The notes under the pieces: model-generated
The model's input: only the letters and a program-made list of their open reading frames with translations
What the model was told of the DNA's origin: nothing
Database searches by the model: none
Source: Bacillota bacterium
GTDB taxonomy: Bacteria > Bacillota > Clostridia > Christensenellales > CAG-138
Length of the DNA: 18,051 bases
Reading direction: 5' to 3'
NCBI GenBank assembly: GCA_023451115.1
Contig: JAEXFV010000187.1
Span: forward strand, 1 to 18,051
Made by a program: the position numbers and the translations under genes
In this document: piece after piece, positions 1-5,675 of the stretch
How positions within the stretch are numbered: the stretch's first letter is position 1
Layout: each line of letters starts with the position of its first letter

Positions 1-38
1 AAGAGTGGGCGGGTATCCAATAAAGATCGTTTAACCAA

Positions 39-70
39 AATATCCCCCGGCTTTGCCGGGGGATATTTTT
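39..70 (+). terminator. Rho-independent terminator of an off-window gene
   Basis: A 13-base-pair stem (39-51 with 55-67) closes a TTT loop and is followed by a T run at 66-70. It is very GC-rich in the upper stem. It probably ends a plus-strand gene whose last codons lie in bases 1-34. Two frames close there (TAA at 32-34 or TAA at 21-23), so I cannot say which frame is coding. Confidence 0.85.
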
Positions 71-238
71 AAGTCAGGTGTTATTTCAAATTGCTTTAAA
101 GTTGTTCAGTTGGATGCTTTTTATAGAAGCACGTCTAACATAACAAGAAAAAATATCCTATTTCACTGTGCTGATAGTATACTGAATAATGAATGGGGTC
201 AGTTGACTTTCGGGTGGGGTCATCTTTGTGTTTTTTAG
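71..238. mobile_element. AT-rich patch with repeated TGGGGTCA, possible IS end
   Basis: This stretch is AT-rich and has no convincing gene. At 194-201 and 215-222 the motif TGGGGTCA occurs twice as direct repeats 21 bases apart. It lies just before the point where a truncated isomerase reading frame begins (239). Repeated short motifs near an end that abuts a broken gene are typical of IS21-type elements, whose ends carry multiple repeats. No transposase gene and no matching second end are present in the window, so this would only be a remnant. The assignment is inference. Confidence 0.3.
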
Positions 239-484
239 GACGCATTTCCTGGCCGCAAGAGAAAGCAGTTTGATAATTTTGCAGCCAAATTTAGTATCGC
301 CGCTTTCCAGAAAGATGCCATTGTTGGAGAAGGAATTCAAGATATTCCAGCCATCCTTGCGGCATGCAAAGACACGGGTGTAAAATGGATTGTAGTTGAG
401 CATTTGGAAAAACCAGATTTTGCTGAATGCTTGCAGGATATGCGGGTAAGCTACGGGAATATTCGATCTTACCTGGAGCAATAA
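239..484 (+). pseudogene. Sugar-phosphate isomerase/epimerase, C-terminal fragment
   Basis: Reading from 239 (directly after an in-frame TAG at 236-238) to TAA at 482-484 gives 81 residues with no credible start codon. The fragment has the C-terminal features of the xylose-isomerase-like TIM-barrel family. These are a KDAIVGEGIQDIPAIL segment (metal-site glycine-rich loop), then GVKWIVVE (the strand with the conserved Glu), and a closing helix SYGNIRSYLEQ. A complete family member has about 250-290 residues, so roughly 70 percent is missing. The upstream part is replaced by AT-rich sequence with IS-like repeats. The glyoxalase gene begins 30 bases downstream, so the two were probably one transcription unit. 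Confidence 0.7.
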
Positions 485-514
485 CCAGGAACAACATTGG
501 GGAGGAAAGGGAAT

Positions 515-880
515 ATGCTGCGATTTGACCACTTTAATTTCAATGTGCTGGATTTGGAGAAAAGCATTGCCTTTTATAAGGAAGCGCTGGGACTAAGTGA
601 AAAGCGGGAAATCAATCCGGAAGATGGCGCTTTTCGCATCGTATTTTTGGGCAATGAACAAAACGATTTCCGCCTGGAACTCACCTGGTTAAAAGACCGG
701 GAAAAACCCTATGATCTGGGCGAGTGCGAGTATCATCTTGCATTTGTTACCGACGAATTTGAGGCAATGCATCAAAAACACCAGCAGATGGGGATTATCG
801 CCTTTGAAAATCAAGCCATGGGCATTTACTTTATCACCGATCCGGACGGATACTGGATCGAGATCGTACCCCAGCGGTAG
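515..880 (+). CDS. gloA: Glyoxalase I-like VOC-family metalloenzyme
   Basis: A 121-residue protein of the vicinal oxygen chelate family, in the size range of bacterial lactoylglutathione lyases, which isomerise the methylglyoxal-thiol hemithioacetal in the cytoplasm. The four metal ligands of glyoxalase I are all visible in order: His6 (RFDHFNF), Glu55 (RLELTW), His74 (YHLAF) and Glu116 (WIEIVP). The FYKEALGL segment at 20-27 and DPDGYWIE at 109-116 are typical of the family. I chose ATG 515 because GGAGG at 501-505 sits 9 bases upstream. The in-frame ATG at 497 lies before that site. Clostridia generally lack glutathione, so the real thiol cofactor or substrate may differ. A terminator follows at 911. 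The gene sits behind a broken isomerase gene. Confidence 0.85.
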   Translation: MLRFDHFNFNVLDLEKSIAFYKEALGLSEKREINPEDGAFRIVFLGNEQNDFRLELTWLKDREKPYDLGECEYHLAFVTDEFEAMHQKHQQMGIIAFENQAMGIYFITDPDGYWIEIVPQR

Positions 881-910
881 GCAACACTCAAAAATATTTA
901 CAAAAACATT

Positions 911-934
911 AGCCGCCCTTAGTGCGGCTTTTTT
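911..934 (+). terminator. Terminator of the glyoxalase gene
   Basis: AGCCGC (911-916) pairs with GCGGCT (924-929) around a 7-base loop, and is followed by a T run to 934. It lies 30 bases after the glyoxalase stop codon. Confidence 0.8.
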
Positions 935-1292
935 GCTGAGTTTTTTGGTTTCGGGGATAGTATGCAGGAAATAGGGTGGTGAAACCACAGGCTTCGTCCC
1001 GCTGTTTCTGTATAATGCCTATTTTGCCATCAAGGGTTTATGGGACATTTTTGAAACACCAATAAAAAATTTCGGGTAAAGGACCTTAAAAGCCCTCCCA
1101 TAGGACTTCGGATTTTCACCATAGAAAAATGGAACAGGATGGTTTCTTCGGGGATACCGATTGCCGGATTTATAAACCAAGAGAGCCATACTCAACGTCC
1201 GAAACGCTTTTAGACCGTGACTTTCTTATTAACCAAAGTATACCACACCGGGGAATGAATATGTAACAAAGTGGTGGGCTGGGTAAAAATAA
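935..1292. other. Geneless stretch, possible dispersed repeat
   Basis: About 360 bases without a supportable gene. Short open stretches exist in several frames, but none has a ribosome binding site plus start. A small perfect hairpin, GTGGT-GAA-ACCAC, occurs near 977-989. Base composition is mixed and punctuated by stop codons in every frame. I suspect an intergenic repeat or old insertion debris, but the window contains no second copy to prove it. Confidence 0.3.
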
Positions 1293-1301
1293 TGCTATAA
1301 T
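1293..1301 (+). promoter_or_regulatory. Extended -10 promoter (TGCTATAAT)
   Basis: TATAAT at 1296-1301 is preceded by TG at 1293-1294, a classic extended -10. No good -35 is visible 17 bases upstream. The GGAGGG ribosome binding site follows at 1309-1314. Confidence 0.5.
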
Positions 1302-1314
1302 CAATCGAGGAGGG

Positions 1315-1764
1315 ATGCAGGATGGAGGGCAAGGGGAAGAAACCCAGCCAATCGGAATTCGTGGTTATACACGCCAGGAGACCAAGGAAACAGATGAAAC
1401 CTATGGACCCGGAGAAGGCAGCAGTCGTGCTTTCATTGGCCGAAAAGTTGAAGCCGCTGATGTTGAACGATTTCAAGAGGCGAAGAGAAACCTCAGACAA
1501 CGAGGACTAATTGGACAGGATGCGACAATTATTGACAGCGCTAACCTTTCAAAAAAACAATATAATCAACTGGAACGGGTAAGCAATTTATTTGGAAAAC
1601 AAGTATTTCTTTATCGTGGTGGAAAGGATTACTATGTAGCTGGGTTTGCTAATCAAGGTAAAGGAGCAATATACCTAAATGCAGATATACTGGAAAGCGG
1701 CTCGATGGAGGCCGCTTTTATTTATGGACATGAGTGGTTGTATAGAAAGGGGAAACTGAGATAA
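1315..1764 (+). pseudogene. Fragment resembling phage/ICE metallopeptidase-like domain
   Basis: The 149-codon frame is protein-like only from about residue 60 onward: a helix (KKQYNQLERVSNLFGKQV), a strand with an RGGKDYYVAGFA segment, then GAIYLNADI and finally YGHEW. The order 'LGK-V-F, glycine turn, IYLNAD, GHE' resembles the start of a zinc metallopeptidase domain found at the ends of large phage and conjugative-element proteins, where GHE would open an HExxH motif. Here HExxH is not completed: after GHE the frame runs WLYRKGKLR and stops. The first 60 residues read like an out-of-frame translation of the neighbouring 62-residue ORF. I treat it as a truncated or frameshifted remnant. Family assignment is inference from pattern only. 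Confidence 0.35.
1322..1510 (+). CDS. Small basic protein of unknown function, 62 residues
   Basis: A 62-residue ORF beginning MEGKGKKPSQ and ending in SDNED. It has a good GGAGGG ribosome binding site at 1309-1314, 7 bases before ATG 1322, and an extended -10 promoter just upstream. The protein is highly charged: a basic N-terminal third with an ARRPRKQ segment, a predicted amphipathic helix (PEKAAVVLSLAEKLKPLM, about residues 29-46) and an acidic tail. No membrane segment or signal peptide is visible. I do not recognise the family. It overlaps, in another frame, the longer ORF at 1315-1764. I prefer the short frame over the shared part because of the ribosome binding site spacing. The surroundings look like mobile-element debris, so it may itself be a truncated gene. 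Confidence 0.4.
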   Translation: MEGKGKKPSQSEFVVIHARRPRKQMKPMDPEKAAVVLSLAEKLKPLMLNDFKRRRETSDNED

Positions 1765-1889
1765 AATCTGCGCTCACAGATGGAGAATATAACGTAAACA
1801 GAAATGAATGCGTACTTGGATGCCTTGGGAAAATAGAAGAGGATACTCCCCTGTGGGTTAGAAAAAATACATATAGTCAGGAAGCGTAG
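1746..1889 (+). other. Short open fragment without start, unrecognised
   Basis: A 47-codon open stretch with no start codon in good context, following an in-frame TAG at 1743-1745 and ending at TAG 1887-1889. The translation (for example LTDGEYNVNRNECVLGCLG, then EDTPLWVRKN) looks protein-like rather than random. It does not continue the preceding metallopeptidase-like fragment, being in another frame. It is probably the tail of a second degraded accessory gene. AT-rich sequence follows up to the promoter at 1933. Confidence 0.25.
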
Positions 1890-1932
1890 GTTTCTGAATT
1901 TATGGAAAAAATGATATAACTCTATATATGTA

Positions 1933-1961
1933 TTGACAGGTATATGTGATTAATCTATGAT
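1933..1961 (+). promoter_or_regulatory. SigA-type promoter of the FAH-family gene
   Basis: TTGACA at 1933-1938 and TATGAT at 1956-1961 are separated by 17 bases. The predicted leader contains a 7-base-pair hairpin, TTTGTAG (1965-1971) with CTACAAA (1980-1986), immediately before the ribosome binding site AAGGAG (1997-2002). This could modulate initiation or stability. Confidence 0.75.
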
Positions 1962-2009
1962 AAATTTGTAGCAGCAAACCTACAAATCCATGCTGCAAGG
2001 AGTATGTCC

Positions 2010-2786
2010 ATGAAGATCGTTCGATACCAGTCAGGCAATCAAGTGCAATACGGCGCATTGGAGGAAGAAACTGTACGGGGATTTCAGGGGAGCCCTTTTG
2101 CATTGGGGTGGGAACCGGATAAGGCTGTTTTTGACGGCAGCAGGGTAAAATTGAGCGAAGTGAAGTTGCTCACCCCTTGCCAACCCAGCAAATATTTGGG
2201 CGTTGGGCTGAATTTTAAAGATGCTGCGGCTGCAATCGGCCGCCCTTGCCCTACCTATCCTATTACATTTATAAAGCCGACCGGGGCGGTAATCGGCCCG
2301 GAGGAGCCGATCCAACTGAAAAATGTGGAGCAACCCGATTATCTTTATGAAGGGGAATTGGCACTGGTAGTTGGCAAAACGGCCAAAAATGTCCGCCAGG
2401 AAAATGCCATGGAGTATATACTGGGTTGTACCTGCTCCAACGATATTACAGACCGGACCCAGTTTGGCAAGGACGACTTGCGCCTGAAAGGGGCCGATAC
2501 TTTTGGCCCCATTGGCCCTTGCATTGATACGCAGGTGGATCCCAATCATGCAGTAATCCGCAGTTTTCTTAACGGAGAGAAACGCCAGGAGGGCAATACC
2601 GAGGAAATGATTTTCAGCCCAAGTTACATGGTTGCCTTTTTTTCCAGCTATATGACCTTGTATCCAGGGGATGTGATCTCTCTTGGCACGCCGGCGGGCC
2701 TGGGCAACATTAAGCCTGGGGATCAAATTATAGTGGAAGTGGAAGGAATTGGCCGTTTGTACAATCCGGTGATTGGCATAGGCTGA
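2010..2786 (+). CDS. Fumarylacetoacetate hydrolase family protein
   Basis: A 258-residue cytosolic enzyme of the FAH superfamily, whose members hydrolyse or isomerise beta-keto acid C-C bonds (fumarylpyruvate, acylpyruvates, oxaloacetate, 2-hydroxyhepta-2,4-dienedioate). The magnesium site is intact: Glu114 and Glu116 in YEGELA and Asp145 in SNDITDR. The family's KYLGVGLNF opening of the catalytic domain (61-69), the KGADTFGPIGP segment (160-170) and LGTPAGLG (225-232) are present. The small N-terminal domain (about 1-55) is normal, so the protein is full length. ATG 2010 is preferred over ATG 2004 because AAGGAG (1997-2002) is 7 bases from the former and 1 base from the latter. No pathway genes flank it, so the substrate cannot be assigned. 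It is transcribed alone, with its own promoter and terminator. Confidence 0.93.
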   Translation: MKIVRYQSGNQVQYGALEEETVRGFQGSPFALGWEPDKAVFDGSRVKLSEVKLLTPCQPSKYLGVGLNFKDAAAAIGRPCPTYPITFIKPTGAVIGPEEPIQLKNVEQPDYLYEGELALVVGKTAKNVRQENAMEYILGCTCSNDITDRTQFGKDDLRLKGADTFGPIGPCIDTQVDPNHAVIRSFLNGEKRQEGNTEEMIFSPSYMVAFFSSYMTLYPGDVISLGTPAGLGNIKPGDQIIVEVEGIGRLYNPVIGIG

Positions 2787-2810
2787 AAACAAATGTGATA
2801 AGAGCAGAGA

Positions 2811-2846
2811 GGGGTGGCCCCAAAAGGGCTTGCCCCGTTTTATTTT
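2811..2846 (+). terminator. Terminator of the FAH-family gene
   Basis: GGGGTGGCCC (2811-2820) pairs with GGGCTTGCCCC (2826-2836), with two G-T pairs and a bulge, around a CAAAA loop. A T-rich run follows at 2838-2846. It lies 24 bases after the stop codon. Confidence 0.7.
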
Positions 2847-2911
2847 GCAAACCGCCGAAGCAGTGGTGCATGCCCAGTGGGATATTCCCGATATGCCTTT
2901 TTCTGTTTTTC

Positions 2912-2940
2912 TTGACACAAGAGAAAATCAGCTTTATACT
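2912..2940 (+). promoter_or_regulatory. SigA-type promoter of the Cys-rich/HMA gene
   Basis: TTGACA at 2912-2917 and TATACT at 2935-2940 have a 17-base spacer. The predicted start point is near 2947, directly next to the operator-like site at 2950, so a protein bound there would block transcription. Confidence 0.8.
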
Positions 2941-2949
2941 AAAAACAGA

Positions 2950-2969
2950 GTTAGTAATAACTAACTAAT
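2950..2969 (+). promoter_or_regulatory. Operator-like site 1 (metal regulator candidate)
   Basis: GTTAGTAATAACTAACTAAT. The first 16 bases form an inverted repeat, GTTAGT-AATA-ACTAAC. It matches the site at 3521-3540 at 17 of 20 positions. The TTAG...CTAA frame resembles boxes bound by DtxR/IdeR/MntR-type metalloregulators, though the spacing is not identical to the classical DtxR box. The regulator identity is inference. Confidence 0.6.
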
Positions 2970-3011
2970 AGACAATAATAATAATGAACTATTTGCCTGG
3001 AAGGAGGAAAC

Positions 3012-3455
3012 ATGTCAACCGCAATCATTGTAGTGCTGCTGACTGTTATTTGCATTTTAGCGGTCAAAAGCTATTGCAGGCGTTTGTCCAGCAGCTGCTG
3101 CGGTAGGGGAAGGGATGCTGTGGCAAAGAAGCGCAAGGCAACCAAAGCGCAGGCAATGACATTACCCCTTGATGAAGTTGCCGACCTCCAAGAGGTTTGG
3201 GGGAAGACGATGGATCATAATAAAAGCGACTATCCCTACGGCTTGCTGCTTACTATTGATGGCATGGTGTGTAGCAATTGCGCCCGGCGGGCGGAGCATG
3301 CTCTCAATAGGCTGGAAGGCGTGTGGGCGGTGGTAGATCTGGAAAAACAGCAGGCAGTCGTGTGCATGAAACGGAGATATAGCTCCAAAGAATTGCAAAG
3401 CGCCCTGAAAAGTGCCGGTTATACTTTGCTGCAAGTGCAGGCGTTGGAGGGATGA
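3012..3455 (+). CDS. Membrane-anchored Cys-rich protein with HMA metal-binding domain
   Basis: A 147-residue protein with three parts. Residues 4-20 form a single hydrophobic membrane anchor. Residues 22-31 are a short Cys-rich stretch ending SSSCCG, as in the small membrane proteins found beside the ferrous iron transporter FeoB. Residues about 77-145 are a heavy-metal-associated fold with its CxxC site, Cys87 and Cys90 in GMVCSNC. HMA domains bind soft or transition metals and pass them to partner proteins. The basic linker (33-47) probably places the domain in the cytoplasm. Start ATG 3012 has AAGGAGG at 3001-3007. The gene has its own strong promoter with an operator-like site over the start of transcription. 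A matching site precedes the next gene, DUF2325. The metal is not shown by sequence; iron is suggested by family context. Confidence 0.8.
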   Translation: MSTAIIVVLLTVICILAVKSYCRRLSSSCCGRGRDAVAKKRKATKAQAMTLPLDEVADLQEVWGKTMDHNKSDYPYGLLLTIDGMVCSNCARRAEHALNRLEGVWAVVDLEKQQAVVCMKRRYSSKELQSALKSAGYTLLQVQALEG

Positions 3456-3520
3456 GCAGCTTCCCCGGAAAAAGAGGATGGCGTACCCCTGGCATAGGAA
3501 AGAGTTTTTATTGCCCATTG

Positions 3521-3540
3521 ATTAGCTATAACTAACTAAT
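3521..3540 (+). promoter_or_regulatory. Operator-like site 2 over a likely -10
   Basis: ATTAGCTATAACTAACTAAT, a near copy of the site at 2950-2969. Its ends form an inverted repeat, ATTAG/CTAAT. A possible -10, TATAAC (3527-3532), lies inside it, so binding would occlude the promoter of the DUF2325 gene. No good -35 is visible. A small hairpin, ACCGG/CCGGT (3543-3557), follows in the leader. Confidence 0.55.
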
Positions 3541-3603
3541 GGACCGGTAAAGCCGGTGCACAACGTTTTTAGGGAGATGTTATAAAACTATGGGAGGGAA
3601 TGC

Positions 3604-3900
3604 ATGCGGGTTGTAATCATTGGTGGAAACGAATGTATGGCGTGTGTTTATAAAGACATTTGCAATTGTTACGGATGTAAAGCAAAGGTGTTCACCAAAA
3701 TGCGGGACGGCATGAAGTATAAAATTGGCAGCCCGGATCTGATGATTGTGTTTACCAACACGGTATCCCATAAAATGGTGCAGTTGGCTATGTGCGAGGC
3801 CAAACGGGGCAATACGCCAATTGCCCATTGCCATAGCAGCAGCGCCTCCGCTTTGCGGGGGCTACTGGAAACGAAAGTGCAGGGGATGGGAAATGCCTAA
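3604..3900 (+). CDS. DUF2325 family Cys-rich protein
   Basis: A 98-residue cytosolic protein of the DUF2325 family, function unknown. It shows the family's Rossmann-like opening VVIIGGNECM (residues 3-12), the central SPDLMIVFTNTVSHKMV (43-59) and a C-terminal HCHSSSASALRGLL (75-88). The N-terminal part is rich in cysteine: Cys11, 14, 20, 22 and 25, with Cys64 and Cys76 later. That would suit metal or redox binding, although this role is inference. ATG 3604 has GGGAGG at 3592-3597. The gene lies behind a Cys-rich HMA gene under a matching operator-like site, and is followed with 8 bases of overlap by a broken DUF3793 gene, a family that commonly accompanies DUF2325 in Clostridia. Confidence 0.88.
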   Translation: MRVVIIGGNECMACVYKDICNCYGCKAKVFTKMRDGMKYKIGSPDLMIVFTNTVSHKMVQLAMCEAKRGNTPIAHCHSSSASALRGLLETKVQGMGNA

Positions 3901-4022
3901 AACACCAGAACAACTTTTGCAGCAACATTGCGCGCCTACTTTGGCCGGATGAAAAAGCGGCATCAGCGCGCTTTGTACCTACCGAAGCTGATTTTGGGAA
4001 GGATGAAAAGAAATTGATATAA
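3893..4022 (+). pseudogene. Broken DUF3793 family gene
   Basis: ATG 3893 overlaps the end of the DUF2325 gene by 8 bases and encodes MPKTPEQLLQQHCAPTLAG before TGA at 3950-3952. The HCAPTLAG segment is the N-terminal signature of the DUF3793 family. One frame over, the sequence continues protein-like as EKAASARFVPTEADFGKDEK and stops at TAA 4020-4022. This fits the next part of the family (G-x-KAASLF..., then an acidic helix). So a single-base frameshift near 3949, plus loss of the remaining C-terminal part (family members have about 170-200 residues), explains the layout. Function of the family is unknown. Identification rests on pattern recognition, not on a search. Confidence 0.6.
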
Positions 4023-4068
4023 ATCCTGTATAATTGGTTGCATGGGAAAACAGTATGCGCTGAAATGA

Positions 4069-4109
4069 AACCGCCCGGCCGGGCAATACGATTGCCTGGC
4101 CGGGCGGTT
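4069..4109 (-). terminator. Terminator of the C-S lyase gene
   Basis: Arms of 19 bases (4069-4087 and 4091-4109, one G-T pair) enclose an ACG loop. On the minus strand the stem is followed by TTTCATTT. It lies 22 bases beyond the stop codon of the minus-strand gene and may also stop readthrough from the plus-strand DUF2325 side. Confidence 0.8.
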
Positions 4110-4131
4110 GTTATAACCGGTCAGCGCCTTT

Positions 4132-5328
4132 TTATTGTGCAGCCAACAAAGCGTCTGCAATACGCTTGAGGCCTTCTTCCAATAGGGCGCGGGGGCAGGC
4201 CAGGTTCAGCCGGATATATCCGTCCGAGTGCTGCACAAACATATTCCCCCCCTCCAACAATACGGCGGCCTTATTTGCAAAGAACAAGGGCAGGTCCGTA
4301 TCTCCAGGCAAATAGGCGCTGATATCCACCCAGGCCAGGTAGGTAGCCTGGGACACTTGGTACACCGCCTTGGGTAGACGCTTTTTCAGGTAATCCCCAG
4401 TGAAAGCAAAATTTTCATCCAAATAAACCCTTAGATGATCCAGCCAGTCCGCCCCTTTTTCATAGGCGGCCTGCGCTGCCGCAATGCTCAGAGGGTTGTC
4501 GGAATTGTAGTGGTATTTCAACCAGGTCTTTTGCAGTTCTTTGTTGGGGATGATCACATTGGAAATCCGCAGCCCTGCCATATTAAAGGTTTTGCTGGGC
4601 GCCATACAGGTGATCAGCTTGTCATAATCCGGGAACACCTTGGCCATGGGGGTATGGGTTTGCCCCATACGCAGCAGATCGCAATGGATCTCATCTGAAA
4701 TGATCCACATGTTATTGCGTATGAGAATATCCCCTACTTGGCGCAATTCTTCCGGGGACCATACCCGGCCGGTGGGATTGTGAGGGTTGCAGAAGATGCA
4801 AAGGGTGGTTTTTGCATCCTGGGCTTTCTGCTCCAGGTCGGCAAAGTCTATGGTGTAACGTCCGTCGCGGTTCATCAGGTCTGAGCATACGAAGCCGCGA
4901 TTGTTCTGATCCGCCGCATATTTGAAATAGGCGTAAGACGGGGTGAGGAAGAGGAGCTTTTCATCGGGTTTGAGGATGTGCTCCACCAGCTCATACAGCG
5001 TAGGGATAACGCCGTTGGAAGTAAACAGATCCTCTTTTTTGCACTGCCACTGGTAGCGGCTTTGGGTCCAGCTGGCAAAAGCCTGGTAATAGCCTGGATC
5101 AAACACGCTGGTGTAGCCGAAAATACGCCGGTTTAAGCGCTCCTGCATGGCGTCAATGATCACCTGAGGCGTGGCGAATTCCATGTCCGCCACCCACATG
5201 CGCACAAAATGCTCATCCGGGAATGGAAACTGGATGGCGCTGTCGTGGAAGATATAATCCCGAAATCCTTCCACATTCATTGCGTTTGTATGGTTGCGGT
5301 CAATGATTTCATCAAAATTGTATGTCAT
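4132..5328 (-). CDS. patB: PatB/MalY-type PLP-dependent C-S lyase (cystathionine beta-lyase)
   Basis: A 398-residue fold-type I PLP enzyme of the MalY/PatB subgroup, which cleaves the C-S bond of cystathionine or cysteine conjugates to give pyruvate, ammonia and a thiol. Visible landmarks are MWVADMEF (44-51) near the N-terminus, CNPHNPTGRVW (180-190), SDEIH (211-215) with the pyridine-N-binding Asp212, the Schiff-base lysine Lys246 in SKTFNMAGLR, and the carboxylate-binding Arg373 in YIRLNLACPR. I chose ATG 5328 because GGAGGAG lies 5 bases upstream (5334-5340) and the protein then begins MTYNFDEIIDRN as in the family. The open frame extends 29 codons further up without support. It is divergent from the ABC exporter. 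A large stem-loop lies about 100 bases upstream. Confidence 0.92.
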   Translation of the reverse strand: MTYNFDEIIDRNHTNAMNVEGFRDYIFHDSAIQFPFPDEHFVRMWVADMEFATPQVIIDAMQERLNRRIFGYTSVFDPGYYQAFASWTQSRYQWQCKKEDLFTSNGVIPTLYELVEHILKPDEKLLFLTPSYAYFKYAADQNNRGFVCSDLMNRDGRYTIDFADLEQKAQDAKTTLCIFCNPHNPTGRVWSPEELRQVGDILIRNNMWIISDEIHCDLLRMGQTHTPMAKVFPDYDKLITCMAPSKTFNMAGLRISNVIIPNKELQKTWLKYHYNSDNPLSIAAAQAAYEKGADWLDHLRVYLDENFAFTGDYLKKRLPKAVYQVSQATYLAWVDISAYLPGDTDLPLFFANKAAVLLEGGNMFVQHSDGYIRLNLACPRALLEEGLKRIADALLAAQ

Positions 5329-5426
5329 AATAACTCCTCCCGTATCTAGAAATACAATGGTGTTATAAACGCAAATCGTTCCTGGCCAAGCACTGCGGGC
5401 CTGACTGTACTGCAAAGAAAATGGTT

Positions 5427-5483
5427 TTCACCAGCGACCTGCTGTTCCCGGGCACAGGGACTTCAGCAAGGCGCTATGGTGAA
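5427..5483. other. Large stem-loop in the divergent intergenic region
   Basis: TTCACC-AGCG-A-CCTGCTG (5427-5444) pairs with CAGCA-A-GG-CGCT-AT-GGTGAA (5464-5483), giving 17 base pairs with small bulges around a 19-base loop that itself holds CCC/GGG. It lies between the divergent C-S lyase and ABC exporter genes. A TTGACA on the plus strand starts 10 bases to its right, so it is more likely part of the minus-strand (C-S lyase) leader. I do not recognise it as a known riboswitch or T-box. Confidence 0.5.
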
Positions 5484-5675
5484 GCCTCTATTTTGACAGT
5501 TTTTTGTATCGTTTCTCTTAAATAAAATTATAAACAAAGGAAGAAGCAGTTGCAATATAGACTGATTGCTTTTCGGCCGGGTACACGATATAGTAAACAT
5601 GTTGCGGGCCTCTTTTGCTGGGGATAAAAGCAGAGGCCGCCATATTGCATGTGGGAATGTAAAGAGGGGAGAACT

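Noticed and set aside
53..238. 61-residue plus-strand ORF at the left end
   Set aside because: It starts inside a terminator stem and runs through AT-rich DNA with IS-like repeats; no ribosome binding site.
2031..2918. 295-residue minus-strand ORF opposite the FAH-family gene
   Set aside because: It mirrors a clearly conserved gene on the plus strand, lacks a ribosome binding site and has no recognisable motif.
5427..5483. SAM, T-box or ZTP riboswitch before patB
   Set aside because: None of the conserved cores that I know for these classes (for example the T-box AGGGTGG element) is present, so only an unassigned stem-loop is reported.
5493..5528. TTGACA plus TAAAAT promoter for the ABC operon
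   Set aside because: TTGACA is good, but the nearest -10-like sequence is 24 bases away, too far for a standard promoter.
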